Positions 1 through 9,274 are shown, counted from the first letter of the stretch. The stretch: 64,000 nt of DNA from Endozoicomonas sp. G2_2 (GCF_017744135.1 NZ_JAGHQU010000013.1:1-64000); one strand, 5' to 3'. Translations and numbers: made by a program. Notes: generated by a model not told the origin, from the sequence alone.

Positions 1-76
1 ACTCGCCCTGATGATCGAAGACCATCCGAACCGCACGCTGGCGAACTTCCGGGGAATAACGTTTGCTTGCTTTCAT
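1..76 (-). CDS. IS3-family transposase OrfA, N-terminal fragment
   Basis: Reading leftward from an ATG at 74-76, the first 25 codons give MKASKRYSPEVRQRAVRMVF followed by DHQGE. This is the characteristic opening of the helix-turn-helix OrfA of IS3-family elements, which binds the terminal repeats and is normally fused to the DDE integrase OrfB by programmed frameshifting. The gene runs off the window. It lies just inside the terminal repeat ending at 126, as expected for orfA. The fragment is too short to tell which IS3 member it is. Confidence 0.8.
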   Translation of the reverse strand, partial: MKASKRYSPEVRQRAVRMVFDHQGE

Positions 77-126
77 GGCTCCAGTCTCTCAAGAGTTGGA
101 GCCTCCGACGAACCCGGGGCGATTCA
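1..126 (-). mobile_element. IS3-family insertion sequence, terminal part
   Basis: The left edge of the window is the end of an IS3-family element. Read on the minus strand from 126 it begins TGAATCGCCCCGGGTTCGTC, which has the TGA start and GC-rich core usual for terminal inverted repeats of one IS3 subgroup. The orfA start codon lies about 50 bases inside. The rest of the element is off the left edge, so its intactness and target duplication cannot be judged. The boundary at 126 is inferred from the repeat pattern. Confidence 0.75.
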
Positions 127-884
127 GTTGTGTTGTATCGAGCTAATTACCGTACGATTTAGTACGTATTACATATCGCGTATCAGCACGATTTAGTCAG
201 TTTTATGTGCCCAAGATCGCGGCTACGCGAACCGTTCACCTCTCGTCGTCGTTTACATGGCGCGCCGTACAAGTCGATCAGTTCGAGAGTGTTGTCGTAA
301 CAGAATTCGATCCCGCGGCCGAAGCGTCCCCCTGACGCCGCGGCCCGTCGTCGCTTGAATCGCATTTTAGCTGGGCGGATTTCGAAGCCGTCCGATCATC
401 TATCGCAATACCGCGGGTTGATATGATGGGTTTGGGCGCGGCAGTTGGGCATTCACAGGCTTCTTTCCCATTCGCGCAGAGATCGAAGAACTAGCGATCG
501 GCGCGCTCGCGCTGCCGGGCTGTATCCGCCCCGGCTACGACCGGGTGACCCGTTGATGGCCACGACTACCGAACTGAGAGTCGTGCCACGACGCCCTGCC
601 CGCGATCATGGCGCGTGGCGAATATCCTTCGATGGCCAAGGTGCGTGTCGAACTGCGCACCACGGATTCACAGCAGACAATACCCCGGCATATTTAAGTC
701 CATCCGGCAGCGACTGCCTGATCAGATAAGTAGCGGATTTCCCGAGCGCCTGCCCCGAGTCGTCGCCAATGCCGCACACCGTTTCAATTAGGAAGCCCGC
801 GGCTAAGCCAGCGCCGAACTCGAGCGACGGCATGCCACCATGCACGAGCGTAAAAAAACACTCAAACTCGATCTTGAGCAGGCG
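127..884. other. Accessory DNA without a recognisable gene
   Basis: About 760 bases between the IS3 end and the decayed RES gene. Short open frames exist on both strands but none has a convincing start, ribosome-binding site or family signature. The composition is patchy, with AT-rich stretches near 130-200 unlike the core genes to the right. I read it as scrambled accessory DNA within an integrated element. Confidence 0.5.
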
Positions 885-1393
885 CTAGAACCAATCAGCT
901 GCTCGACGACCAGGTTGAATACCTACAACAACGCGCCGAGGCCGTGGGTCAAAGAGTCGCTGGATGACAGCCAGCAAGCCCACAGCGAAAACGAACACGA
1001 CGTCGTGAATGAACGACAAATCCGCCATCGCGGGACGAAAAACGTTGATCAGATAGTTCGAGGCGTACGGCATGAACACGACGGCACCTGGAGAAACGGC
1101 TTGTCGCCGGCCTCGAGCCACCCCTGTCCGCCATCGATGGGATCGTTCGGCACACGCGCGACAAGCTCGAGTTCGCCCTCCCACACATCGAGCACGACCA
1201 GCCGATGCGTGAGCGACGCATTCGCCAGACACATGCCGGCGTGAGCGAGCTTTTCGAAAACCGCGAGCGCGGGATGTTCCGCCGTGTAGATCACCGGATA
1301 CCTACAGGCGTCCACCGTCGGCTTTAGAGTTTCAGCGCCCTTGCAGCTTAGATCCTAGGCATAGAGTTACTGTGCAGCGCGATAACGCCGCAT
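885..1393 (-). pseudogene. RES-domain toxin, broken
   Basis: Starting at an ATG that overlaps the antitoxin stop by one base (TGATG, 1391-1395), the minus strand reads MRRYRAAQ, then TAA at 1367-1369 and TAG at 1355-1357, then continues in frame with PVIYTAEHPALAVFEKLAHA, a clear RES-domain core. After WLEAGDKPFLQVP the frame is lost near 1081, and AVVFMPYASNYLINVFRP follows in another frame, as expected for the NYLxN region of RES proteins. RES toxins deplete NAD+ in characterised RES/Xre systems. Two in-frame stops and at least one frameshift make this copy non-functional as read. The tail beyond about 1020 no longer matches the family. Confidence 0.75.
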
Positions 1394-1854
1394 CAAGCAT
1401 CAATGCCGTACATCATTCGGCCGAGCACCTGTTCGACCCACTCGGTACCGCTTTCGGTATCGGCCAAGGTAATCGGGGCCTGGCCCTCGAATACGTGATT
1501 CGGATTGTTAAGCCAATTCATCGCGCGATCCTGATCTCCAAAGGTTTCTTCAGCGAACGCGATGATCCGGGCAACGCGCAGCACAGCCTCCGAAGCGTGC
1601 TTCGAAAGGCGTTTCGATTTGCTCTTGCCTGCTGAAATCAACGTCGTGCGGGGCACAACCTGATCGAACAGGCGCTTAGGAACACCACTGTTCTCGCGAA
1701 GATAGCGCGCGCAAGTGCCCGGTAGACCATTCCGTACAGCCTTTGTAGCTGTCGCTGGCTCTCGGAAATCAGTAGCGGCGATGTTAAGGACTTCAGCACT
1801 CCCTAAAAGGGCAACAACACGTTCGCTCGTGCCAATGTCAGCCTTTACTTTCAT
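1393..1854 (-). CDS. Xre/MbcA/ParS-type antitoxin
   Basis: A 153-residue protein preceding the broken RES gene. The N-terminal half looks like the Xre-like helix-turn-helix of this antitoxin family. The C-terminal half has the toxin-binding domain pattern: AFAEETFGDQDRAMNWLNNP, then LxG, P, and a final TESGTEWVEQVLGRMMYGI. In characterised RES/Xre pairs this protein neutralises the NAD+-consuming toxin and represses the operon. I chose the ATG at 1852-1854, preceded by GAGGTG at a six-base spacing, over an in-frame GTG nine bases upstream. Its stop overlaps the toxin start by one base. The antitoxin appears intact although its toxin is dead, so it may persist as a remnant or as protection against related toxins. 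Confidence 0.8.
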   Translation of the reverse strand: MKVKADIGTSERVVALLGSAEVLNIAATDFREPATATKAVRNGLPGTCARYLRENSGVPKRLFDQVVPRTTLISAGKSKSKRLSKHASEAVLRVARIIAFAEETFGDQDRAMNWLNNPNHVFEGQAPITLADTESGTEWVEQVLGRMMYGIDA

Positions 1855-2474
1855 AGCAAACACCTCGGTATCGCCAAATCGATCGCGCCCGCGTTCGTCT
1901 ATGACTGGGCGAAATGTATACGCGACCCGCTTATGTCCGCTGAGACCGTTGCGGATTCACCTCGGTGTTCAACCCAATCTCGTATGCGGTGGCCGGGGGC
2001 CGCTCCATAGGGCGATGGGAGCAGTCCTACTCGTGTAAGACAGCCGAAAATCGCGAAAAAGCACGATTTTAGTAATTATGCTCGCAGCGCGGTGAGCTTG
2101 GCCACAGTAAATTTCACGAACGTCACTACCCTTACTGTGAGTTTGAGAGCTTTGAGGATCTTACCTATTAATAGCATGCGCTCAACCCTCCCGACTTCGA
2201 AGAATGAGATCGTATTGATAGCGCTCAATCGTATCCGGGCGCCACTTTATGGCTTGAGCGAGCTATTTATAATCTGTTCGGCCAAGTCGCGCCGCCCTGT
2301 AAACGTTCGGCGCCACGTACGACACGCACTCCTGCCCGACCGCTGTCAAGAGCTCAGCCGATACGACGTGGGCACCTTTGTTTTCTCAGAGCTAAAGCCA
2401 CCTGGCATGGCGCGTTGGCCGACGGCGCTGGCTCTTAAAATCGCATTGAGCTCTCGAGCCTACGGGGCATCGCC
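1855..2474. other. Accessory intergenic region
   Basis: About 620 bases between the antitoxin and the excisionase-like gene, with no gene I can support. It contains a small inverted repeat at 2047-2070 (AAAATCG and CGATTTT) and a perfect TATAAT at 2268-2273. I see no good -35 at the right distance from the latter, so I do not call a promoter. Confidence 0.45.
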
Positions 2475-2690
2475 ATGCGCCTAACCTCGATACCGAGATT
2501 CCTGAAGCAGTACTTCGAGCCGGGCTCGGAGCCTTGCGCGCGGACCGTGCGTAGAGGCATTGAACGCGGCGATATTCCTGGGCGAAAAGTTGGCGGCCAG
2601 TGGTTTGTCGATCTGCATCTTTTTGAATCTGGGAACGATCCACTTGTCGCGCGTGTGCTAGGCGGCGACGATATGAGACCAGGTTCATAA
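2475..2690 (+). CDS. Excisionase-like small DNA-binding protein
   Basis: A 71-residue protein ten bases upstream of the integrase gene. It starts MRLTSIPRFLKQYF, then has a winged-helix-like segment with CARTVRRGIERGDIPGRKVG followed by QWFVDLHLF. That is the layout of phage excisionases (Xis/HTH_17-like), where the arginine-rich helix contacts DNA and the G-x-W-F/Y-V strand forms the wing. Such proteins bend DNA at the attachment site and bias the integrase toward excision. Position and length fit; the assignment rests on pattern and context only. The start has no strong Shine-Dalgarno sequence. Confidence 0.65.
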   Translation: MRLTSIPRFLKQYFEPGSEPCARTVRRGIERGDIPGRKVGGQWFVDLHLFESGNDPLVARVLGGDDMRPGS

Positions 2691-2700
2691 ATAAAAAGGC

Positions 2701-3780
2701 ATGGCTAGACCAAGAACCGCCGCCAACCGAGGGCTTCCGCAGAATCTTCATCTACACGCGCCTTCAGGTCTCTATCGGTACAAGCATCCTGTCACGGGAA
2801 AGTACCACTACCTATCGCGCGATCGCGCGGAATGCATTGCGGCCGCGAAGAAGCTCAATGCGATGCTTCTGCCTTCGAACGATCTTGTGTCGCGCGTCGT
2901 AGCGCCGAGCCTCTTATTCGACAAGCTGATCGCTCTATATAAAGAGAACGAGCTCGCGCACCGGAACCTCGCCGAGAAAACGCAGACCATCTACAACCAC
3001 GCGTTGCGCCGTCTCGACGAGCAGTTCGGGCAGCGCGACGTAACCGAGCTGACTGTTCGTGATCTCGCCTCGGGGGTCGACGAACTCACCAGCGGAGGCC
3101 GGATGCGCAATCAATACCGCAGCCTGCTGATCGAGCTGTTCCAATACGCGCGAGCCGAAGGCTGGCGCGAGGACAACCCAGCGGATGCGCTGCGAATCGC
3201 CAAGACCACAAGACAGCGCGCCCGTTTCACCTGGGCGGGTTTCGTCGCCGTCTATCGCGCTGCCCCGCCCTGGCTACGCGTGGCCATGGGGATCGCGCTG
3301 TATTCGCTACAGCGTGAAGGCGATGTGCTGTCGTTCGAATATCCGCGCGATGGCGTTTGGCGGTTCGAACAAGAGAAAACCGGCACGCCGCTTGAGATCA
3401 CTATCGAAGGCGGTCTGGCGCGCGCGATCGAACGAAGCCGGGACGATGTTGTGAGTCCGCTAGTTGTTCACCGCTTACCGGAGAAAGCCCGCCCGCGCCA
3501 CATGCGGGCGAAGAAACGCACCCATCACACGCAGGTGCTCAAAGATCAGCTGATCCGCGAGTTCGCTAAGGTGCGGCGCGCAAGCGGGTTTTACGACGGG
3601 GTGGCGAATCCGCCGACATTCCACGAAATTCGCAGTTTAGGAGCTCACCTCATGCGCGAAGCGGGACACGATGAAACTGTTATTCAGCTACTACTCGGCC
3701 ATCAGGATGTCGAACAGACCCGCGTTTATCTATCCGATCATAAACGTAGTCATGTGCGAGTCGCTGCCGCGTCGTTCTAA
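2701..3780 (+). CDS. int: Tyrosine site-specific recombinase (integrase)
   Basis: A 359-residue lambda-type integrase. The N-terminus (ARPRTAANRGLPQNL, then YRYKHPVTGKYHYL) matches the arm-site-binding domain of phage integrases. A core-binding helical region follows at about residues 65-165. The catalytic domain has the expected residues: the first Arg in LYSLQREGDVL (about 205), HEIRSLGAHLM (His/Arg about 308 and 311), LLGHQD and the nucleophilic Tyr in TRVYLSDH (about 342). It probably integrates its element at the 3' end of the tRNA-Pro gene 620 bases downstream, a classic target. All catalytic residues are present, so the enzyme may be active even though the element around it looks decayed. 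Confidence 0.92.
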   Translation: MARPRTAANRGLPQNLHLHAPSGLYRYKHPVTGKYHYLSRDRAECIAAAKKLNAMLLPSNDLVSRVVAPSLLFDKLIALYKENELAHRNLAEKTQTIYNHALRRLDEQFGQRDVTELTVRDLASGVDELTSGGRMRNQYRSLLIELFQYARAEGWREDNPADALRIAKTTRQRARFTWAGFVAVYRAAPPWLRVAMGIALYSLQREGDVLSFEYPRDGVWRFEQEKTGTPLEITIEGGLARAIERSRDDVVSPLVVHRLPEKARPRHMRAKKRTHHTQVLKDQLIREFAKVRRASGFYDGVANPPTFHEIRSLGAHLMREAGHDETVIQLLLGHQDVEQTRVYLSDHKRSHVRVAAASF

Positions 3781-3801
3781 GCCCCTCTCACGGATGAAGC
3801 A

Positions 3802-4377
3802 ATGCTCGTAGAACTTATAGCGCCTATAGCACTCGGCTTCCTCGGCGGTTGGCTTCGGGACGCTTGGAAGGAAAGTAGCGGGGACCGACGTGCCCACCTG
3901 TTGGTTCAGCGCGAGCAAATCGAGAAACTTGCCGACTCATTGCTGATTTTTCATGGAGTGTTTAAAGCCGAGCATCGTGCATTGAAACGCACACTCCAGC
4001 AGCTACCCGGGGCCGAAGAGCCTTCCCGAATTACTCGCGACGACGAGTTTGCTGCTGTCGAGATGCTGGTCGAACTATATTTCGATCAACCCGAACGGGC
4101 TCAGCTTGGAAAGATCTCACACGTACTATCGCTATACGACAATCAACGACAAGATCCGTTCGTACAACTCGCGTTAGACAACCACCACCGATACGACCCA
4201 GGTGCGCGAAAGCTCGTAGAGCTCGCATGCGATATGCACACGGTGGTATACGAATTCGTCGACCTACTAAAAATTCGCGCTCAAGCGCTACGAGCGGAAC
4301 TGAGCGGCAGTAGTTTCGGTGTAGTTTCGGTATGGAAGCGGTATGGGAAGAAATGGGCCTTCTGGCGAAAGCCCTAA
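3802..4377 (+). CDS. Hypothetical membrane-anchored accessory protein
   Basis: A 191-residue protein I do not recognise. The N-terminus LVELIAPIALGFLGGWL is a likely single membrane anchor at about residues 2-18. The rest is charged and mostly helical, with RREQ-type coiled-coil character at about 35-75 and a basic C-terminus (WKRYGKKWAFWRKP). It lies between the integrase gene and the tRNA-Pro attachment site, 21 bases after int and 24 bases before the tRNA 3' end. Genes in this slot of integrated elements are often cargo, sometimes defensive, but nothing in the sequence fixes a function. Confidence 0.6.
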   Translation: MLVELIAPIALGFLGGWLRDAWKESSGDRRAHLLVQREQIEKLADSLLIFHGVFKAEHRALKRTLQQLPGAEEPSRITRDDEFAAVEMLVELYFDQPERAQLGKISHVLSLYDNQRQDPFVQLALDNHHRYDPGARKLVELACDMHTVVYEFVDLLKIRAQALRAELSGSSFGVVSVWKRYGKKWAFWRKP

Positions 4378-4401
4378 CCCGCTGATACCAGAAAAGAAAG
4401 A

Positions 4402-4425
4402 TGGTCGGGGTAGCAGGATTTGAAC
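4402..4425 (-). other. Probable chromosomal attachment site (tRNA-Pro 3' end)
   Basis: The T arm and acceptor end of tRNA-Pro mark the switch from accessory DNA (integrase, excisionase, IS, dead toxin) to conserved core genes. Tyrosine integrases commonly recombine within tRNA 3' ends and restore the gene. I found no second copy of this segment at 1-4401, so the other junction, if kept, is outside the window. Confidence 0.5.
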
Positions 4426-4478
4426 CTACGACCTTCTGCACCCCATGCAGACGCGCTACCAAGCTGCGCCATACCCCG
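4402..4478 (-). tRNA. tRNA-Pro (GGG)
   Basis: A complete 77-base cloverleaf on the minus strand. The acceptor arm starts CGGGGTA and pairs with TACCCCG, the anticodon stem TCTGC/GCAGA encloses the loop ATGGGGT (anticodon GGG), and the T arm is GTAGG-TTCAAAT-CCTGC. CCA is encoded at 4402-4404. Its 3' end faces the accessory DNA, so it is the probable attachment site of the element to the left. Confidence 0.97.
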
Positions 4479-4552
4479 AGAAGATGCGTATGTTAACAGA
4501 GAAAAAGAAAACGTCGAGACGTATTCAACACGCCACGGAATAACTCGATCAG

Positions 4553-4930
4553 TTATTCGAGACGGCGCGCGATGGCTTCGAGTTCGCCGCGAATGGAGGC
4601 CAGTGAATCCGCCGCGCTCGCCACCGGCAAGGACGCCAAAACGCGCCCCTTGTCACGAAGCTGCAGTCGCGCGCCCTGGATCGTGAACCCCTGCTCATAC
4701 AAGAGCATGCGTATATCCCGCGCGATAATCACATCATGCTGCTGGTAATAACGTCGGTTGCCGCGGCGCTTTACAGGCTTCAGCTGGGTGAATTCCTGCT
4801 CCCAATAGCGAAGCACATGCGGTTTCACCCGACACAGATCGCTGACTTCACCGATCGTGAAGTAGCGCTTGTCCGGAATCCGGGGAAGTTCTTCAGCTGG
4901 CTGCGTCAATGCTCGACTCGACGCGTGCAC
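4553..4930 (-). CDS. MerR-family transcriptional regulator
   Basis: A 125-residue regulator with an N-terminal MerR helix-turn-helix: [20 protein letters not shown], then [20 protein letters not shown] (about residues 24-62). A short helical C-terminus follows without a recognisable metal-binding cysteine pattern, so the ligand is unknown. This regulator is commonly found directly downstream of ihfA in gammaproteobacteria. The chosen GTG start gives a 38-base overlap with ihfA; an in-frame TTG about seven codons further in would shorten it. It is probably co-transcribed with pheT-ihfA and ends just before tRNA-Pro. Confidence 0.88.
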   Translation of the reverse strand: MHASSRALTQPAEELPRIPDKRYFTIGEVSDLCRVKPHVLRYWEQEFTQLKPVKRRGNRRYYQQHDVIIARDIRMLLYEQGFTIQGARLQLRDKGRVLASLPVASAADSLASIRGELEAIARRLE

Positions 4931-5192
4931 GCATCTTCTGGCCCGGCTTGAAACTCACGACGCGTCGTGCCGAGATCGGGATCTCTTCACCCGTCTTCGG
5001 ATTGCGACCGGGGCGTTGGTTCTTGTCGCGCAACTCGAAATTGCCGAACCCCGACAGTTTCACGTATTCCCCGCTTTCGAGCGTCGAACGCACTTCCTCG
5101 AAGAAGCAATCCACGAATTCCTTGGATTCCCGCTTGTTGAAGCCGAGCTGCTCAAAGAGATTTTCGGTCAGATCCGCTTTGGTCAGTGCCAC
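4893..5192 (-). CDS. ihfA: Integration host factor alpha subunit
   Basis: A 99-residue HU/IHF-family protein starting [20 protein letters not shown]. The beta-arm segment [17 protein letters not shown] carries the proline that intercalates into DNA in IHF. It pairs with IhfB to bend DNA at specific sites in replication, recombination and transcription. The alpha identity follows from length, sequence and the conserved pheT-ihfA order. It starts two bases after the pheT stop, so translation is probably coupled. Confidence 0.97.
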   Translation of the reverse strand: MALTKADLTENLFEQLGFNKRESKEFVDCFFEEVRSTLESGEYVKLSGFGNFELRDKNQRPGRNPKTGEEIPISARRVVSFKPGQKMRARVESSIDAAS

Positions 5193-5194
5193 GG

Positions 5195-7582
5195 TTATTC
5201 ACCCCTAATTCGCGCGTCACATTGTTCAGCGAGAGCCGCCACGACGCGAGTTATTATTGTATCGACCCCTTCGTCAGTTAGCGTGCTCGCTTTATCTTGG
5301 AAAATCAAGCCTAAAGCCACGCTCTTGAAACCAGTCTCAAGCCCCTCGCCTCGAAACAGGTCGAAGACCTCGATCGACCGTATTGCCGCCTCGTTAACCG
5401 ACTCGATCGCACCAACAAGCGACGCGACCGGTGTCTTTTCCGCGACAACAACCGCAAGATCTCGCCGTACGGTGGGCTGTTCCGAGAGCGGCTCGAAGCG
5501 CACCGCCGCCTCCACGGCCAGCGCACTAGAATCCAGTTCAAAAAGATACGGCAATTCGCTGTTTTTATAACGCTTCGAGAAAACCGGCGAAAGCTGCCCG
5601 ACCCAACCCACAGGCGTATCGTCGAGATATATCTCCGCGCTCCGCCCAGGGTGCAGCGCGGCGTGGCGGGCCGCGACGAAAGTCAGTCGACCGGACGTGC
5701 CGGAGAACAAGGCCTCGGCATCAGCCTTGATATCGAAGAAATCGACCGGCCGCGCAACACGGTCCCAGTGCGTCGGCTCGGCTTGACCGCTGATCAGCCC
5801 AGCGAGCGTGTCGCGCTGGCCGACCCCGTTTTCCGCGGCATCATCCGGCATGAACCGCAGGCCGCGTTCGTAAAGGCGAACGGTGGATTGTTGGCGACGC
5901 ACATTATGCGCCCAGCTTGGCAGTAGGCTGGCCCATAGCGTGCGCCGCATTTCGACCAGTTGGTCGGATATCGGGTTGTCGAGCACAACGGCCTCTTCGC
6001 CGCCGGTGAGCGCGGCATGGAGTCCCGGCTCCACAAAACTGTAGGTGATCGCTTCGCTATAGCCCCTCTGGCGAAGAACCGAATCGGCATTTTGCGCGAC
6101 CGTCAGGCCGGCAGCCGCCGCCACGGGCGGCAGACTCACGCCCTGTGCCGCCGTTTTCAGCCGGTCGTAACCGTAAACGCGCGCGATCTCTTCGATGAGA
6201 TCCGCTTCGATCTGCAGGTCATAGCGCCAGCTGGGCGGCACCGCAACCAGCGATGTCTCGTCGTTGTCTTGGAGCCCGATGCCGAGCGCTTCCAGTGCAT
6301 GCTCGATCCAGCGGCGGTCGATATCCTGACCGAGCAGCCGTGCAACGTGGGCGAAGGACAGCCGAATCTTTCGTTGTTCAGGCCAGACGGCGTTGCCTTC
6401 GCTATGCACTACGGGACCTGGCGTGCCGCCCGACTCGGAGACGAGCAGCGCCGTCGCACGTTCGAGCGCCACCGGATGCAGTGCTGGGTCGACACCGCGC
6501 TCGAACCGGTGCAGCGAATCTGTATGGATCTTGTAGCGGCGCCCCTGGCCCGCAACGGCAGCGGGCGTGAAACAGGCCGACTCGAACACTACATGACGCG
6601 TGCTGTCGTTCACCGCGGTCCGCAGACCACCGATCATGCCCGCAATCGCCACCGGCCCGTCGTCGTCGGCAATGACCAGGGTTTCGTCCGACAGTGTCAC
6701 GTTCTCGCCATCGAGGGTGACGATCTGCTCGCCCTCCTCGGCCATGCGCACGCGAATACCGCCCACTAGCTTGTCGGCGTCGAATGCGTGCATGGGCTGA
6801 CCGAGCTCGAGCATCACGTAGTTGCCGATGTCGACCGGCAGGTTGATGCGCCTTACGCCGGCACGACGCAGACGTTCCGCCATCCAAACGGGCGTCACGC
6901 CCTCGGGGTCGAGATCCGAGACTTGGCGCGCCGCGTAACCGGCACAGCGCGTGGGCGCTTCGATGGTAACGGCACGACGTTCGTTGCCTTTGGCCGCTAC
7001 CACGTCAGTTTCTGGCCCCGTCATCGGTTTGTCGAAGGCGACCGCGAGTTCGCGCGCGATGCCGCGCATGCTGAGACAGTCGCCGCGGTTGGGCGTCAGA
7101 TCGATATCAAAGACGCGATCCGGGAGACCCAGGTAGTCGGCAAGCGGCGTCCCGGGCTGCGCCGAATCCGCGAGCTCCAGCAGGCCGCTCGCGTCCACAC
7201 TCAGATCCAGCTCGCTCGCGCTGCAGAGCATTCCCGAAGACGCCTCGCCGCGAATCTCGGTTGCCTTGATGCGCGTTCCGTTCGGCAGCGTCGCCCCAAC
7301 GCAGGCCACGGGCACGTGCAACCCTTCACGTGCGTTGGGGGCGCCGCAGACGATGTCCAGCGGGGTCGCGTTACCGATGTCGACGCGACACAGCTTGAGA
7401 CGATCCGCCTGTGGATGCGGGCGGCAGTGTTGAATCACGCCCACGACAACACCGTCGAGGTCAGGGCCGCCGTCGAGTAGCGCGTCGACCTCCAGCCCGG
7501 CCATGGTGAGCGTGTCGGCGACCGTATCGGTCGACGCATCCAACGCCACCCAGTCCCGCAACCATTGTTCGCTTGTCTTCAT
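5195..7582 (-). CDS. pheT: Phenylalanine--tRNA ligase beta subunit
   Basis: A 795-residue protein, the same length as the E. coli enzyme. It opens [15 protein letters not shown] and carries in order an OB-fold tRNA-binding domain (about 40-150, [20 protein letters not shown]), the B3/B4 editing region (about 210-390), the B5 domain (about 405-475) and a C-terminal anticodon-binding FDX-ACB fold (about 700-795). With PheS it forms the alpha2beta2 enzyme that charges tRNA-Phe in the cytoplasm; the beta subunit supplies editing and tRNA contacts. The gene lies 103 bases after pheS and two bases before ihfA. No lesion is visible. Confidence 0.98.
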   Translation of the reverse strand: MKTSEQWLRDWVALDASTDTVADTLTMAGLEVDALLDGGPDLDGVVVGVIQHCRPHPQADRLKLCRVDIGNATPLDIVCGAPNAREGLHVPVACVGATLPNGTRIKATEIRGEASSGMLCSASELDLSVDASGLLELADSAQPGTPLADYLGLPDRVFDIDLTPNRGDCLSMRGIARELAVAFDKPMTGPETDVVAAKGNERRAVTIEAPTRCAGYAARQVSDLDPEGVTPVWMAERLRRAGVRRINLPVDIGNYVMLELGQPMHAFDADKLVGGIRVRMAEEGEQIVTLDGENVTLSDETLVIADDDGPVAIAGMIGGLRTAVNDSTRHVVFESACFTPAAVAGQGRRYKIHTDSLHRFERGVDPALHPVALERATALLVSESGGTPGPVVHSEGNAVWPEQRKIRLSFAHVARLLGQDIDRRWIEHALEALGIGLQDNDETSLVAVPPSWRYDLQIEADLIEEIARVYGYDRLKTAAQGVSLPPVAAAAGLTVAQNADSVLRQRGYSEAITYSFVEPGLHAALTGGEEAVVLDNPISDQLVEMRRTLWASLLPSWAHNVRRQQSTVRLYERGLRFMPDDAAENGVGQRDTLAGLISGQAEPTHWDRVARPVDFFDIKADAEALFSGTSGRLTFVAARHAALHPGRSAEIYLDDTPVGWVGQLSPVFSKRYKNSELPYLFELDSSALAVEAAVRFEPLSEQPTVRRDLAVVVAEKTPVASLVGAIESVNEAAIRSIEVFDLFRGEGLETGFKSVALGLIFQDKASTLTDEGVDTIITRVVAALAEQCDARIRGE

Positions 7583-7685
7583 AAATCAGGCCAATCGTGT
7601 TTCAGCAGGGTTCGCGCGCCTGGATCATGCCGAACCACGGCGCAGGTCCGCGAGCTTGGCGCGGATAAACCGCTGGACGAACTTC

Positions 7686-8687
7686 CTATACGAACTGGGA
7701 AAGAAAACGCAGGTCGTTTTCGTAGAACTGGCGCAGATCGGTGACGCCATGGCGCAACATGGCCAGGCGTTCCACGCCCATGCCAATGGCATAGCCCGTG
7801 TAGCGTTCGCCATCGATGCCGGCCGCTTCGAGCACGCGCGGATGCACCATGCCGCAGCCGAGAACCTCCATCCATCCGGAACCGGTACCGAGACTGCGCC
7901 CGTCGATATCGACTTCCGCGGACGGCTCGGTAAAAGGAAAATAGGAGGGACGGAAACGCAGCTTCAGCTCCGTATCGAAAAACGCTTCCAGAAACGACTG
8001 CAATTCCGCACGCAGCTCCGCAAAGCTCACGCGCTCGGCGACGTAAAGCGCCTCGACCTGATGAAACATTGGACTGTGGGTCCGATCCGAGTCACAACGG
8101 TATACGCGACCGGGCGCGATGACACGAATCGGCGGCTGGCGACTCTCCATCGTGCGTATCTGCACGGGCGACGTATGCGTACGAAGCAACAGCCGCGCGC
8201 CGTCGACATAGAACGTGTCCTGCATGGCGCGGGCCGGATGATCCGGCGGGACGTTCAACGCTTCGAAGTTGTGGTAATCGTCCTCGATCTCGGGGCCGTG
8301 GACGACTTCGAAACCGTTGTGCACGAACAGTCGCTCGATACGCTCACGGGTCTGCGTAATCGGATGCGCGGCGCCCGGACGCCGACCGCGGCCGGGCAGT
8401 GTGACGTCGACACTCTCCTCCTCCAGCCTGCGCTCCAAAGCCAGCGCTTCGAGTGTTTGCTTGCGCTGCGCGATCGCTTCCGCGATTTCCGTTTTCACCG
8501 CGTTGATTCGTGCGCCTTCGGCCTTGCGCTGATCCGGTGCGAGCGCACCCAGCTGTTTGAGTTGCGCGGTGATGACCCCTTTCTTACCGAGCAGCGCGAC
8601 CCTTTTTTCGTCGAGCGCCGCAAGGCTGGACGCGTCATCAATATCGGCCAATGCCTGATCGCGCAGGCGATCGAGTTCGGTGGTCAT
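7686..8687 (-). CDS. pheS: Phenylalanine--tRNA ligase alpha subunit
   Basis: A 333-residue class II synthetase subunit. The N-terminal coiled coil (about residues 1-90) binds tRNA. The catalytic domain has motif 2 ([20 protein letters not shown]) and the motif 3 region with GIGVER-like [17 protein letters not shown] near residue 305. It activates phenylalanine and forms the active site of PheST. A strong terminator-like hairpin lies between rplT and this gene, so its expression may depend on readthrough or attenuation as in E. coli, although I see no leader peptide rich in Phe codons. Confidence 0.98.
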   Translation of the reverse strand: MTTELDRLRDQALADIDDASSLAALDEKRVALLGKKGVITAQLKQLGALAPDQRKAEGARINAVKTEIAEAIAQRKQTLEALALERRLEEESVDVTLPGRGRRPGAAHPITQTRERIERLFVHNGFEVVHGPEIEDDYHNFEALNVPPDHPARAMQDTFYVDGARLLLRTHTSPVQIRTMESRQPPIRVIAPGRVYRCDSDRTHSPMFHQVEALYVAERVSFAELRAELQSFLEAFFDTELKLRFRPSYFPFTEPSAEVDIDGRSLGTGSGWMEVLGCGMVHPRVLEAAGIDGERYTGYAIGMGVERLAMLRHGVTDLRQFYENDLRFLSQFV

Positions 8688-8720
8688 GCGCCGGGACTCC
8701 CTGGACTGCTAAAGAGCAGC

Positions 8721-8759
8721 CACAAAAACAAAAGGGAAAGGCGCGCGCCTTTCCCTTTT
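8721..8759 (-). terminator. Terminator or attenuator between rplT and pheS
   Basis: The arms AAAAGGGAAAGGCGC and GCGCCTTTCCCTTTT form a perfect 30-base inverted repeat at 8730-8759. On the minus strand it is followed by GTTTTTGTG, which fits a Rho-independent terminator for the infC-rpmI-rplT transcript. It lies about 40 bases upstream of the pheS start. A second GC-rich hairpin (GTCCGGCC/GGCCGGAC, about 8805-8826) lies just after rplT. In E. coli this gap holds the pheM attenuator; here only the terminator is evident. Confidence 0.8.
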
Positions 8760-8833
8760 ATGTCTTTCGCGAGCGCTCTGCAATGCGCAGGCGCTCCGTC
8801 AAGCGTCCGGCCGTGCCCGGCCGGACACGCGGG

Positions 8834-9190
8834 TCAGGCGTGGGCGGACTTCGCCTGCTCGACGATCGCGGCAAACGTCTGCTTGTCGCGCACCGCCAGA
8901 TCCGCGAGGATCTTGCGATCGAGCTCGATGCCGGCCTTCTTCAAACCGTTCATGAGCACGCTGTACGACGTGCCCAGCTCCTTGGCGCCGGCACTGATAC
9001 GCGTGATCCACAGCGCACGAAAATCGCGCTTGCGGTTGCGACGGTCACGATAGGCGTATTGGCCGGCCTTGAAAACGGCCTGACGAGCAACGCGATACGT
9101 GCGGCTGCGCGCACCGTAATAGCCCTTGGCCTGCTTGAGTACTTTCTTGTGACGGGCCTTCGCCGTCACGCCGCGACTGACTCGTGCCAT
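8834..9190 (-). CDS. rplT: 50S ribosomal protein L20
   Basis: A 118-residue protein beginning [20 protein letters not shown]. It has the long basic N-terminal tail of L20, needed for 23S rRNA folding, and the globular C-terminal domain ([20 protein letters not shown]). I chose the ATG at 9188-9190; the open frame extends upstream but only MARVSRG fits the family. L20 also represses its own operon in enterobacteria by binding the rpmI leader. It sits in the universal infC-rpmI-rplT order. Confidence 0.98.
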   Translation of the reverse strand: MARVSRGVTAKARHKKVLKQAKGYYGARSRTYRVARQAVFKAGQYAYRDRRNRKRDFRALWITRISAGAKELGTSYSVLMNGLKKAGIELDRKILADLAVRDKQTFAAIVEQAKSAHA

Positions 9191-9274
9191 CTTCGCGTAT
9201 CCTGTTTCTAACTGTTGAAAATCAAATACGGCGGCCGCTTGCAACGGGCCGCCGCGGTGTCCGAATGCGCCCTA

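Noticed and set aside
840-1244. A plus-strand open frame starting MHERKKTLKLDLEQALE
   Set aside because: It runs antisense through the RES remnant, has no ribosome-binding site and quickly turns into low-information sequence.
2047-2070. AAAATCG/CGATTTT inverted repeat as a terminator
   Set aside because: The stem is only seven pairs and AT-rich, and no supported gene ends beside it.
2268-2273. Perfect TATAAT as a promoter for xis-int
   Set aside because: No acceptable -35 at 16-18 bases; a chance match in AT-richer accessory DNA is likely.
1-4401. A second copy of the tRNA-Pro 3' end as the far attachment site
   Set aside because: I looked for the CCCCGACCA end and T-arm sequence and found none in this interval.
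8688-8833. A pheM-like leader peptide
   Set aside because: No short frame with clustered Phe codons precedes the terminator; the TTT-rich part is the terminator stem itself.
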